From positions 62,001-126,000 of the forward strand of contig NZ_BEXF01000008.1 of NCBI RefSeq assembly GCF_002897295.1: a stretch of 64,000 nucleotides of DNA. Reading direction: 5' to 3'. How positions within the stretch are numbered: position 1 is the first letter of the stretch; each line of letters begins with the position of its first letter. This stretch comes from Brevibacillus reuszeri (lineage in GTDB: Bacteria > Bacillota > Bacilli > Brevibacillales > Brevibacillaceae). The notes under the pieces are model-generated. The model was not told the origin of the DNA. It saw only the letters and a program-made list of their open reading frames with translations, and did not search any database. Position numbers and translations under genes: made by a program. Shown here one piece after another: positions 8,458 through 16,890 of the stretch.

Positions 8458-9856
8458 TGAGCCTGTGTCACTCCTGCGGTATTGGACGACACGCTACCTG
8501 CTGACGCTTTGTGTCGGTCTCATCCTAATCGGGGGTATATCCGCTTACTGGATCAAATATGCGGCGACCGAGAAGCAATTGGAAGTGACGAGACTGTTTG
8601 CAGAAGAAGTAGCTGATCGTGTAGTCGATGATGACGGGAATGTACTGGTAGGAGACAAGCTCCATCAGGTGCTGGATAATCGGCGTAAGTTTATGGGCGT
8701 CGATCGCAATCTCCTTCTTTTCGTTCAAAATAAAAAAGGAGAAATCATCTACAATCGCATGGGGATGGTGAATCCAGCCTTGAAGCAGGCTCTTCCACGT
8801 ATGCTGGAGCAAGCCAATACTGCGGACAAGGTGAAGCAGCCGAATGGTGATACGCTATACGTCATCAGAAAGGATTTGGATTATAACGATGTCCGGGTAG
8901 GTAAAGTCATCCTGCTGTTTCCAGACACGGATATTAAGGTAGGCAGGGAGCAGGTTCAATACTTGGTCATTATGCTGGGCAGTCTGGGGCTGCTCGGATG
9001 GGCGGTTATTTACTTTCACGCCCGAAAGCTGTCTGACCCGATTCAGGATGTTGTCCTGTCCGCTAGACGAATCGTAGAAGGAAATTACGATGTCACGATC
9101 AATAAAACGATCAAGGAACGTGAAATCCACGAATTAGTCTACACCTTCAAGGAGATGGCAGACCGGCTCAGGCAGCTGGAGAGCATCCGCACCGAGCTTT
9201 TAGCAGGTGTTACTCACGAGCTCAAGACACCTGTGACTGCCATTAGTGGGCTGGTGCAAGCGATCAATGACGAAGTAGTTGCTGGTGACGAGCAAAAAGA
9301 ATTTTTACAGATTTGCTTGAAGGAAACGAAGCGACTGCAAAAAATGGTAGAAGATTTGCTCGATTTCAATTCATTTGCCGTCGGTGCTATCGCTGTACAG
9401 CAAGAGGAGCAAAATCTTAGCAAGCTCATCCGGGAGATTGCCTCGCAATGGAGGATTACGCAGGATTTAGACACCGTGACGCTTATCACACAGCTACCCG
9501 AGAAAGAAACGATCATCAACATCGATCCAGGCCGTGTACTGCAGGTGCTTACTAACTTGTTGAATAACGCCAAGCAGGCTGTCGGGAAAAAGGGAACGAT
9601 TAAACTGGTGCTATACGAAACCGACGCGGATATGCGCCTCGATGTAAAAGACGACGGTCAAGGTATCCCGCTGGCCGAGCAATCACTCGTGTTTGAGCGG
9701 TTCTTTCGCGGCAGCAACAAAAAGGACAAGGTGAGGGGCCTCGGACTAGGCCTATCCTTTTCCAGAATGATCGCCAAGGCGCTGGGAGGCGATCTGATTC
9801 TAGGAGAAAGCTCGCCACAAGGCTCTACTTTCACACTCATTTTGCCTAAAAGATAA
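8441..9856 (+). CDS. Two-component sensor histidine kinase
   Basis: A 471-residue membrane kinase with a GTG start at 8441 behind GGGGTGGG, overlapping the regulator gene by 17 bases. Domain order: TM1 (about 17-37), an extracytoplasmic region of about 140 residues, TM2 (about 178-198), HAMP (about 199-250), a HisKA dimerisation helix with phosphorylated His259 in GVTHELKTPVTAISG, and a catalytic ATPase part with N box LLNNAKQAV, DDGQGIP, FERFFRG and GLGLGLSFSR. The sensor region has no recognised fold, so the signal is unknown. Confidence 0.93.
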   Translation: MFIKNNEPVSLLRYWTTRYLLTLCVGLILIGGISAYWIKYAATEKQLEVTRLFAEEVADRVVDDDGNVLVGDKLHQVLDNRRKFMGVDRNLLLFVQNKKGEIIYNRMGMVNPALKQALPRMLEQANTADKVKQPNGDTLYVIRKDLDYNDVRVGKVILLFPDTDIKVGREQVQYLVIMLGSLGLLGWAVIYFHARKLSDPIQDVVLSARRIVEGNYDVTINKTIKEREIHELVYTFKEMADRLRQLESIRTELLAGVTHELKTPVTAISGLVQAINDEVVAGDEQKEFLQICLKETKRLQKMVEDLLDFNSFAVGAIAVQQEEQNLSKLIREIASQWRITQDLDTVTLITQLPEKETIINIDPGRVLQVLTNLLNNAKQAVGKKGTIKLVLYETDADMRLDVKDDGQGIPLAEQSLVFERFFRGSNKKDKVRGLGLGLSFSRMIAKALGGDLILGESSPQGSTFTLILPKR

Positions 9857-9887
9857 GGCTTCTCCACAGAACGGGGTTGCCTTTTTA
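9855..9887 (+). terminator. Terminator after the two-component operon
   Basis: AAGGC (9855-9859) and GCCTT (9879-9883), with CTCC/GGGG pairing inside, are followed by TTTTTATT. The stem begins inside the kinase stop codon. Confidence 0.7.
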
Positions 9888-9918
9888 TTATGTCTTCTTA
9901 AAATCCTTCGTAGCTATT

Positions 9919-10187
9919 CCCACAAACCCGCCAATAAAAAGGACTACAGCTGGCGAGAGGAAACAGGAGAAAATGCGAGGGTCTTTGGAACAGCATCCGA
10001 GGCGCAATGGATAAAGCGAAACACGCTTTTAAGCGTCCACCTTGAAATAACCTCAGCGAAATCGCTGCTTTGGACGCGGTTTCGCTTTAGCAATGGAGCC
10101 GGACAGCTAATCCCCCAGCAGCTGTTCCAAGAACCCGGAGCCTTTTCTCCTGTTTCCTCATCCACCACCAAAAGTCCGCCCCACCCG
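9919..10187. repeat. Structured intergenic element, copy 1 (candidate RNA or palindromic repeat family)
   Basis: This fills most of the 441-base gap between the kinase and the sigma-54 activator. Nested stems: P1 GAGGAAACAGGAGAAAA with TTTTCTCCTGTTTCCTC (9957-9973, 10143-10159, 17 perfect pairs); P2 9979-9994 with 10121-10136, interrupted by an internal C-A/T-G mismatch; P3 AAAGCGAAAC with GTTTCGCTTT (10013-10022, 10079-10088); P4 GCGTCCA with TGGACGC (10033-10039, 10071-10077); apical CAGCG/CGCTG (10054-10067). The same plan recurs at 43148-43424, with paired changes in P1 and P3. It is conserved in unpaired parts too (GCAATGGA, CCCCCAGCAG). Strand and function are unknown. Confidence 0.8.
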
Positions 10188-10297
10188 ATCTTGAAGAATT
10201 TTGAAGGAAGGCAGACAACAAATGGAGAAGGAGTATACAAGAAAGCCTGAGTATACGCCCAGCTTTCACACTATTACAGCAGGCGGGAGTGGGCTCT

Positions 10298-11668
10298 ATG
10301 ATCGACTTTGAAGCGGTATTAGGCTCCATCTATGATATTGTTCACGTTACGGACGCTGAAGGCAGGACACTTTATTGCTCCGAAAGATACAGCGAGTTTT
10401 TTGGCATTGATCCAAAGGAGATGATCGGTAGGCCAGTCGAGGAGTTTTACCGTCTGGGCTATTTTGCGCCAACCATTACGATGCGCGTGATTCGCGACAA
10501 GAAAAAAGTGCAGACGATCCAGACGACGCTGCAAAATCGCAGATTGTACGTAGAAGGGACGCCCATTTGGGACAAGGATGGCAACTTCAGCGGTGTCGTC
10601 AATACCTCGATTGACATAACAGATCAGGAGCAATTACAGCAGGAGCTAAATGAAGTGAAGTACGTGGGAACCCTTTTTCAAAGCGAAATGACGAAAGAGA
10701 GAAGCAGACAAAAAGGGAATACCTGTCTCATCTATCGCAGTCAGTCCATGCAACAGGTGGCGGCGATGGCAGAGAAGCTGGCGCAAGTCGATTCATCGAT
10801 GATTTTGCTCGGAGAGTCGGGAGTTGGAAAAGGCGTGCTAGCCAAGTATATCCACGAATGCAGCCCTCGAGAGGACAAGCCGTTTGTGCACATCAACTGT
10901 GGCGCAATTCCCGAGACGCTGCTGGAGTCTGAGCTGTTCGGATATGAAAAGGGCGCCTTCACTGGAGCCGATAAGGATGGAAAAGCTGGATTAATTGAAA
11001 AGGCAAACAGGGGAACACTTTTTTTAGACGAGATCGGAGAAATGCCGCTTGCTTTGCAGGTGAAGCTCTTGACAGTCCTCCAAGAAAAAACGATCACGCC
11101 AGTAGGGAGCTCGGTCTCACGTAAGGTCGACGTGAAGCTGATTACAGCTACCAACAAAAATCTGCGCAAAATGGTGAAGGAAGGCAGATTCCGTGAAGAC
11201 TTGTACTACCGAATTCATGTCGTGCCATTGGAAATCCCGCCGCTACGGGAGAGAAGAGAAGAAATTCCCGTCTTGATCCATTACTTTCTCAATGTATTTT
11301 CGCAGAAATACTGTCTCGAACGCCAGCTGAGTGACGTATGCTACCGGATTCTTGAAGATTACGATTGGCCAGGAAATGTGCGAGAGCTGGAGAACGTGGT
11401 TGAGAGGCTGGTCGTTACGTCGCATGATGTTCTCATCACACCGGCGCAAATCCCGCGTTATATCCACAACCAGCAGAGCAGCGCCCACAATGGCATAAAA
11501 GTAGATCGCTTGATGCAAATGCAGGATGCTATGGATGAGGTCGAACGACAGCTAGTACAGCGTGCTTTTGACCAGCATAAAACAACAACGAGGATCGCAG
11601 AGGCATTAGGGATAAGTCAGCCTTCTGCAAGCCGCAAAGTGAGAAAATGGGTATTCACGGGTGAATGA
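10298..11668 (+). CDS. Sigma-54-dependent transcriptional activator with PAS domain
   Basis: ATG 10298 is preferred to GTG 10289 because GGGAGTGG lies just upstream; this gives 456 residues. An N-terminal PAS domain (about 5-110, IYDIVHVTDAEGRTLYCSERY) is the probable sensor. The AAA+ core carries Walker A GESGVGKG (from residue 172), the sigma-54 contact loop GAFTGA (219-224), Walker B GTLFLDEIGE and the arginine-finger region. The C-terminal TyrR-like helix-turn-helix is RIAEALGISQPSASRKV. It lies directly upstream of a -24/-12 promoter and two palindromes, so it most likely activates the peptide-uptake operon that follows. Confidence 0.94.
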   Translation: MIDFEAVLGSIYDIVHVTDAEGRTLYCSERYSEFFGIDPKEMIGRPVEEFYRLGYFAPTITMRVIRDKKKVQTIQTTLQNRRLYVEGTPIWDKDGNFSGVVNTSIDITDQEQLQQELNEVKYVGTLFQSEMTKERSRQKGNTCLIYRSQSMQQVAAMAEKLAQVDSSMILLGESGVGKGVLAKYIHECSPREDKPFVHINCGAIPETLLESELFGYEKGAFTGADKDGKAGLIEKANRGTLFLDEIGEMPLALQVKLLTVLQEKTITPVGSSVSRKVDVKLITATNKNLRKMVKEGRFREDLYYRIHVVPLEIPPLRERREEIPVLIHYFLNVFSQKYCLERQLSDVCYRILEDYDWPGNVRELENVVERLVVTSHDVLITPAQIPRYIHNQQSSAHNGIKVDRLMQMQDAMDEVERQLVQRAFDQHKTTTRIAEALGISQPSASRKVRKWVFTGE

Positions 11669-11687
11669 TTCCTATTCGCTGGTGAAT
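11653..11687 (+). promoter_or_regulatory. Tandem palindromic upstream activating sites
   Basis: ATTCACGGGTGAAT (11653-11666, perfect dyad) and ATTCGCTGGTGAAT (11674-11687, one mismatch) have centres 21 bases apart, two helical turns, on one DNA face. They begin inside the last codons of the activator gene and lie about 90-120 bases before the -24 element, the usual place for enhancer sites of sigma-54 activators. Confidence 0.75.
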
Positions 11688-11774
11688 AGCGGGAAAGAGT
11701 AAGAAATTTCAATATTATTTGTTTTTGTATGCATGGATGAATAGTTCCGGGGCAAGCACATGCGTTTTATCGTG

Positions 11775-11790
11775 TGGCACCAATTTTGCA
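11775..11790 (+). promoter_or_regulatory. Sigma-54 (-24/-12) promoter
   Basis: TGGCAC followed after five bases by TTGCA matches the consensus TGGCAC-N5-TTGCW exactly, with invariant GG and GC at correct spacing. It lies 37 bases before the ATG of the peptide-binding lipoprotein. Confidence 0.9.
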
Positions 11791-11826
11791 GCATAGAATT
11801 GCACAGGAATAAGGGGGCTTTCGATC

Positions 11827-13479
11827 ATGAAAAAAACGATCACCATGCTAGTCAGCTCTTTGCTCGTAGCTGGAAGCTTGCTCTCTGCTTGTAGCAGCAC
11901 CACGAGTACTTCTTCACCTGCCAATTCCTCCACACTTGCAACACAGCCAACAGACACAGCACCAGCGGCAAAGCCAGTGAAAGATGAACCACAAACATTG
12001 CGTCTCAATACGGAAGAGCCAGCCACGCTTGACCCTACGTTTGCCGAGGATGCAACCTCGGGGGCGGTGATTCGTGCGCTTTACGACGGATTGACGCGTT
12101 TAGATGAAAAGGGCGAAGCGATCAACTCTCTCGCACAGGACATGAAGCTGTCGGATGACAAACTGACCTACACTTTTACGCTGCGTGATGCCAAATGGAC
12201 GAACGGTGACCCTGTGACAGCGCATGACTTTGAGTTTGCGTGGAAATACGCGCTTGACCCAAAAACAGGCTCCCCAGCCTCGTACAATTATTATAGCATC
12301 AAGAATGCACAGGCATTCACGTCCGGCAAGGCGAAGGCAGAGGATGTCGGCGTAAAAGCAATCGACGACAAGACACTGCAAGTGACGATGGAGCATCCGA
12401 CCCCATTTTTCCCGACCTTGGTATCGTTTCTCCCTCCGGTAAATAAAAATGTGGTACTGTCCAATCCCAAGTGGGCAAACGATCCAAAAACATTGGTTAG
12501 TAACGGACCGTTCAAGCTAGATACGTGGGAGCATAAAAATAAGCTGATCCTCGTAAAAAACGATACCTACTGGGAAAAAGATGTGGTAAAGCTTGCGCGT
12601 ATCGAATTTTCCATGATTTCTGATACCAATACCGAGCTGTCCATGTTCCAAAATGGAGATCTCGATTGGGCAGGTGGTCCGATAAGTGGACTGCCGGTAG
12701 ATGCCGTCGTGCCATTAAAGCAGGAAGGCAAGCTGATTACCAAGCCCAAAGCCACCTCCTACTATATTCGCTTCAACGCAGAGCGCCCGCCATTTACAAA
12801 CGTAAAGATACGCAAGGCCTTTGCTTACGCGATCAATCGGCAGGAGATTGCTGATAATATCGGCCAGGCAGGTCAGACGCCATTGATGGGGATTACACCG
12901 ATTACCGCGAGCCTCAAGCCCGAAGGCTTTTTTGCTGACAACCAGCAGGAGGAAGCGAAAAAGCTGCTCGCGGAAGGCATGGCAGAGCTGGGAATAACCA
13001 AGCTCCCTACGATCACATACCTGTACAACACCTCGGATCGCAACAAGGCAATCGCAGAAACACTCCAGGCAACCTGGAAAAATGGATTGGGTGTAGATGT
13101 AAAGCTGCTTAACAAGGAAACAAAGGTGTATTTGGACGATCAGGAGCAAGGCAAGTTTGAAATTACACGTTCAAGCTGGACGGCTGATTACAACGATTCG
13201 ATCAACTTTTTGCAGAAGTTCATTGAAAAGTACAGCTCCTCCAATATTACTCGCTGGCATAGCCCGAAATATACAGAGCTGATCAATCAGTCTTATAAAG
13301 AGGCGGACCCGGCAAAGCGCAATCAAATTTTACTGATGGCAGAGACGCTCTTGATGGAGGAAATGCCGCTCACAGGCATCTTCAGTGATGTAAACGCCTG
13401 GGTTCAAAGCGATAAGGTAAAAGGCGTCCGCATTGATCCGCTCAGCAAGATCGATTTCAAATGGGCCTACAAAGAATAA
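11827..13479 (+). CDS. Oligopeptide ABC transporter substrate-binding lipoprotein (OppA/DppE family)
   Basis: A 550-residue family 5 solute-binding protein. The signal ends in a lipobox (LLSAC, Cys near residue 22), then a low-complexity Ser/Thr/Ala linker and the family pattern LRLNTEEPATLDPTFAED. Typical later motifs include AKWTNGDPVTAHDF and RKAFAYAINRQEI. It is anchored outside the membrane and delivers peptides to Opp/Dpp permeases, none of which is encoded nearby, so it must share permeases from elsewhere, as MppA does with Opp. Expression is predicted from the sigma-54 promoter. With an LD-carboxypeptidase next, murein peptides are a plausible ligand; this is inference. Confidence 0.93.
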   Translation: MKKTITMLVSSLLVAGSLLSACSSTTSTSSPANSSTLATQPTDTAPAAKPVKDEPQTLRLNTEEPATLDPTFAEDATSGAVIRALYDGLTRLDEKGEAINSLAQDMKLSDDKLTYTFTLRDAKWTNGDPVTAHDFEFAWKYALDPKTGSPASYNYYSIKNAQAFTSGKAKAEDVGVKAIDDKTLQVTMEHPTPFFPTLVSFLPPVNKNVVLSNPKWANDPKTLVSNGPFKLDTWEHKNKLILVKNDTYWEKDVVKLARIEFSMISDTNTELSMFQNGDLDWAGGPISGLPVDAVVPLKQEGKLITKPKATSYYIRFNAERPPFTNVKIRKAFAYAINRQEIADNIGQAGQTPLMGITPITASLKPEGFFADNQQEEAKKLLAEGMAELGITKLPTITYLYNTSDRNKAIAETLQATWKNGLGVDVKLLNKETKVYLDDQEQGKFEITRSSWTADYNDSINFLQKFIEKYSSSNITRWHSPKYTELINQSYKEADPAKRNQILLMAETLLMEEMPLTGIFSDVNAWVQSDKVKGVRIDPLSKIDFKWAYKE

Positions 13480-13495
13480 GGGAGAGATCGTAGCG

Positions 13496-14425
13496 ATGAA
13501 TAAAGGAAAAGCATTGCGTGCAGGAGATACCATCGGGGTGGTTGCCACCTCGAGTCCTGCAACAGAGGAAGTATTGAACAAAGCGATTGCGGCACTGGAA
13601 GCTTTCGGATTTAAGGTAAAGGTAGGCGCAGCGTGCAGGGAAACCTACGGGGGATATTTAGCAGGCTCTCCCCAGCAGCGGGCAATGGAATTGAATGCGA
13701 TGTTTGCTGACGATGAAGTAGATGGCATCATGAGCATGCGGGGAGGATATGGAGCACCGCAAATTCTCAGCCTGCTCGATTATGATTGCATTGAGCAAAA
13801 TCCTAAGCTGTTTGTCGGCTACAGTGATATTACCGCCCTACATACCGCATTTGGTCAGGTAGCCAATTTGGCGACACTTCACGGCCCGATGGCTACGTCT
13901 GATATTGCACACAATTTGGATGATTGGTCCAAGCAATACTTGCTGCGCGCGATGACACGCCCTGAGCCATTGGGAGCAATCGTAAATCCTCCTGGGGAAG
14001 AAATGATTTGTCTCGTAGAGGGGCAAGCACAAGGACCGGTTGTTGGAGGCAACTTGGCTCTTGTCGCCGCTTTGATGGGGACGCCTTTTCAAGTGGATAC
14101 ACGAGGCAAGCTGCTGTTTCTGGAGGATATCGATGAGGAGCCGTACAGAATCGACCGCATGCTGACACAATTGGCACTTGGTGGGCTGTTTGATGATTGC
14201 GCCGGAGTTGTGATTGGAACCTGGACGGACTGCGAATCGAAAAAACGCGAAGGCTTCTCTGTGTGGGATGTGTTTCAAAACATTGTGGTGCCTTATCAAA
14301 AGCCAACCATCTGGAATGTGCAAATCGGACATGGAGCGTACAACATGGCATTGCCACTCGGTGTGGAAGCGAGTCTGGATGCTACGACCTGCCAGTTGAC
14401 TATAGAGGAGAGTGTAACGGTATGA
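13496..14425 (+). CDS. Muramoyltetrapeptide (LD-) carboxypeptidase, S66 family
   Basis: ATG 13496 with GGGAGAG upstream gives 309 residues; the longer frame overlaps oppA and is rejected. S66 peptidases cut the L,D bond between meso-diaminopimelate and D-alanine in recycled murein peptides. Nucleophile Ser110 lies in VGYSDITAL; the SMRGGYGAPQIL oxyanion region, a conserved glutamate in LLFLEDIDEEPYRID and the histidine in QIGHGAYNMALPLG are all present. No signal peptide, so cytoplasmic, as for LdcA and YkfA. It is the second gene of the operon, overlapping the M20 gene by four bases. Confidence 0.92.
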   Translation: MNKGKALRAGDTIGVVATSSPATEEVLNKAIAALEAFGFKVKVGAACRETYGGYLAGSPQQRAMELNAMFADDEVDGIMSMRGGYGAPQILSLLDYDCIEQNPKLFVGYSDITALHTAFGQVANLATLHGPMATSDIAHNLDDWSKQYLLRAMTRPEPLGAIVNPPGEEMICLVEGQAQGPVVGGNLALVAALMGTPFQVDTRGKLLFLEDIDEEPYRIDRMLTQLALGGLFDDCAGVVIGTWTDCESKKREGFSVWDVFQNIVVPYQKPTIWNVQIGHGAYNMALPLGVEASLDATTCQLTIEESVTV

Positions 14426-15633
14426 ACAGCGAGCAAAAAGAAAAAGTAAAGCGACGTGCCGAGGAAATATTGCCATGGCTCTCGGAGGTACGCAGAGACT
14501 TTCATCAAAATCCGGAGATCGGCTTGGAGGAGTTTCGCACACAAGAACAAATTATCCGGTACCTCGACGAGATGGGGATTCCTTATACGAAATCAGCAGG
14601 AACAGGGGTTGTAGGACTCATCCAGGGTGCAAATCCAGGCCCAACCGTTGCCTTGCGCGGAGACATGGATGCACTTCCTATTCTTGAGCAAAACGACACC
14701 AGCTACCGCTCCAAGGTCGAAGGAAAAATGCATGCATGCGGACATGATGCCCACATGACCTGCCTATTGGGAGCAGCTCGTATTTTGAACGATTACAAGC
14801 AGGAGCTGGCAGGCACTGTGAAGCTGTTTTTCCAGCCGGCAGAGGAGACAGTAGGTGGTGCACTGCCTATGATTCAGGAAGGCGTGCTGGAAAACCCTCG
14901 TGTGGAAGCGGTATTCGGTCTGCATGTTTCGCCTGAGCTTGAGGTAGGTCGAATTGGGGTAAAATACGGACAAATGAATGCAGCTTCAGATGACGTACAT
15001 ATTACCGTGTATGGCGAAAATGGACATGGTGCGTATCCACACAACGGGAAAGATGCGATTGTTATCGCCGCCCATGTCATTACGGCATTGCAGACCATTG
15101 TCAGCCGCAATGTAGACCCTCGTCAGTCGGCTGTATTGTCGCTTGGAATCATTGCGGGTGGAACAGCAACGAATATTATTGCCCAGGAAGTAAAGCTTTC
15201 TGGTACGATTCGCACATTGACCAAAGAAGTGCGTGCGCTGGTCAAAGAGCGTGTGCGCGAAGTCGCCGACCTGACAGCCCGAAGCTTGGGTGGACGTGCA
15301 GAGGTTACTTTTGAAGAAGGCTACACCTCTCTGATCAATGACAATGCTATGGTCGATCTGGTAAAAGCCACAGGAGAAGAGCTGCTCGGTGCAGAGAACG
15401 TTCAAGTAAATGAGCTGCCGAGTCTCGGGGTGGAGGATTTCGCTTTCTTTGCCGAGCATGTGCCTGGCGCTTTCTACCATTTAGGTGTACGAAATGAGGA
15501 GTTGGGCTGTACCTTCCCTGTACACCATCCGCGCTTTGATCTTGATGAGCGGAGCTTGGCAGTTGGGGCAGCTATGCAGGCGTGTAACGCTATGGTCTTT
15601 TTGCAGGAGCGTGCCCGTAGTTTGCAGCCTTAA
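14422..15633 (+). CDS. M20-family amidohydrolase (amino-acid amidohydrolase/carboxypeptidase type)
   Basis: Start at ATG 14422, overlapping the LD-carboxypeptidase stop, gives 403 residues. Metal-binding motifs of the IAA-amidohydrolase/hippurate-hydrolase group are present: [34 protein letters not shown] and the late histidine in [12 protein letters not shown]; the dimerisation domain follows [11 protein letters not shown]. It cleaves N-acyl or peptide-like amide bonds using two metal ions. Given the operon, it probably hydrolyses products of murein peptides or N-acyl amino acids; the substrate is not shown by the sequence. Confidence 0.9.
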   Translation: MNSEQKEKVKRRAEEILPWLSEVRRDFHQNPEIGLEEFRTQEQIIRYLDEMGIPYTKSAGTGVVGLIQGANPGPTVALRGDMDALPILEQNDTSYRSKVEGKMHACGHDAHMTCLLGAARILNDYKQELAGTVKLFFQPAEETVGGALPMIQEGVLENPRVEAVFGLHVSPELEVGRIGVKYGQMNAASDDVHITVYGENGHGAYPHNGKDAIVIAAHVITALQTIVSRNVDPRQSAVLSLGIIAGGTATNIIAQEVKLSGTIRTLTKEVRALVKERVREVADLTARSLGGRAEVTFEEGYTSLINDNAMVDLVKATGEELLGAENVQVNELPSLGVEDFAFFAEHVPGAFYHLGVRNEELGCTFPVHHPRFDLDERSLAVGAAMQACNAMVFLQERARSLQP

Positions 15634-15746
15634 CGAATAAATGGTCCGCTTTTGTGTTAATCTGTACGACTCCGAATAGCTTGTGGCTCGTGGCGGCACA
15701 CTACAGACGCAATCTCTATTTCCATGAAAGGAAGGAGCGTCGAATA

Positions 15747-16199
15747 ATGAGTATAACGATAAGCCGTCCCGTGACCGAAGTGCTGAACAAGCAGGTTGCA
15801 AGCTGGTCTGTCCTGTATATAAAGCTGCACCACTTTCACTGGTATGTGAGTGGTCCCAACTTTTTTACGCTGCACGCCAAGTTCGAGGAGCTGTACAACG
15901 AAGCTGCGAAGTATGTAGATGAGCTGGCAGAGCGCATGCTTGCTGTCGGAGGCAAGCCAGTTTCCACAATGAAAGCCTGTATGGAGAAGTCTTCGATTCA
16001 GGAAGCGACAGGTGGCGAATCTGCGGAGCAAATGGTTCAGGCCGTTGTGAGCGATTTTACCAAGCTGATCGCTGAACTAAAGGAAGGAATCGTGGCAGCA
16101 GAAGCGGCAGATGACGATGCAACAGGCGACATGTTTTTGGAGATGAGTGAAAGTCTGCAAAAGCATGTATGGATGCTGCAAGCTTTTTTGGGAAAATGA
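15747..16199 (+). CDS. Dps-type DNA-protecting ferritin-like protein
   Basis: ATG 15747 follows GAAGGAG and yields 150 residues, the family size. The ferroxidase motif of Dps ([24 protein letters not shown]) lies at residues about 27-50, with further acidic ligands in [10 protein letters not shown]. Dps forms dodecamers that store iron and protect DNA from peroxide. A PerR-like operator was looked for upstream and not found, so regulation by peroxide is unproven. It stands alone between the peptide operon and the sigma factor operon. Confidence 0.94.
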   Translation: MSITISRPVTEVLNKQVASWSVLYIKLHHFHWYVSGPNFFTLHAKFEELYNEAAKYVDELAERMLAVGGKPVSTMKACMEKSSIQEATGGESAEQMVQAVVSDFTKLIAELKEGIVAAEAADDDATGDMFLEMSESLQKHVWMLQAFLGK

Positions 16200-16218
16200 T
16201 TGAAAAAAGTAAGCCAGC

Positions 16219-16253
16219 GAGCTGATGCCTGAGAGGGTGTCAGCTCGTTTTTT
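16219..16253 (+). terminator. Terminator after dps
   Basis: GAGCTGA (16219-16225) pairs with TCAGCTC (16240-16246), followed by GTTTTTT. Confidence 0.85.
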
Positions 16254-16317
16254 CTGTGCCTGATTGAGTTTTGTTTTGAAATAATTGTAAGAAAAAACGA
16301 AGTGATGTATCTAATCA

Positions 16318-16890
16318 ATGAGAAGGGAGGAGAAGAAGCTGGAAGAAAAAGAATTGCTGCCGTCATTATCAATCCTGCATTCGACTGTGGACGCCTCATT
16401 TGAAGTCATCATGGAAAAACATTTGTACGATGTATACCGTCTCTGCTGTTGGTTTGTTCAAGACAAGATTGCTGCGGAGGATGTAACTCAGGAGGTTTTT
16501 TTGCGTGCGTACAAAAGCTTGCCCGGCTTTCGGGGAGAGAGCAAAATCGAGACCTGGCTTTATCGCATTGCCATAAATGAGTCGAAGCGTTACCTGCGAT
16601 CCTGGTCCATTCGCCATATTTTTTATCAGGCTGAGCCACATGACCACGAATTTATCGAGATTGAAGAAGGTGTCGTGAAAAAAGAAGAGTGGAGACGTCT
16701 GGCAACAGTCATTGCCAGGCTACCGTTTCGTCACCGGCAGATCATTATTCTTCACTATTACGAGGAGCTGACGATTGAAGAGATTGGAGAGATTTTGGAG
16801 ATTTCATCAGGAGCTGTGTATACACGTTTGCATCGTGCCCGTGAAAAGCTGAAAGCATTGCTGAATAAGGGGGGAGAAAAATGGACCTAG
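16318..16890 (+). CDS. ECF-type RNA polymerase sigma factor
   Basis: Up to 190 residues: region 2 with WFVQDKIAAEDVTQEVFLRAY and ETWLYRIAINESKRYLR, region 4 with LPFRHRQIIILHYYEELTIEEIGEILEIS. The start is uncertain. ATG 16318 has only a weak site (AAGTGATG) upstream, while a perfect GGGAGG lies just inside the frame with no ATG, GTG or TTG at proper distance, only CTG at 16339. TGAAAT at 16277 followed by CGAA at 16298 could be an autoregulated ECF promoter (weak). The gene is coupled by a ten-base overlap to its membrane partner. Confidence 0.9.
   Translation: MRREEKKLEEKELLPSLSILHSTVDASFEVIMEKHLYDVYRLCCWFVQDKIAAEDVTQEVFLRAYKSLPGFRGESKIETWLYRIAINESKRYLRSWSIRHIFYQAEPHDHEFIEIEEGVVKKEEWRRLATVIARLPFRHRQIIILHYYEELTIEEIGEILEISSGAVYTRLHRAREKLKALLNKGGEKWT

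Noticed and set aside
9944..10240. 98-codon minus-strand open frame over structured element copy 1, similar to part of a minus frame over copy 2 (sharing GEKA-GSW--CWG and PKT-AF)
   Set aside because: The shared residues follow from shared DNA. Changes keep stem pairing, not codons, and neither frame has a convincing ribosome site or domain.
15634..15746. PerR box before dps
   Set aside because: No TTATAATNATTATAA-like dyad could be found in the short upstream gap.
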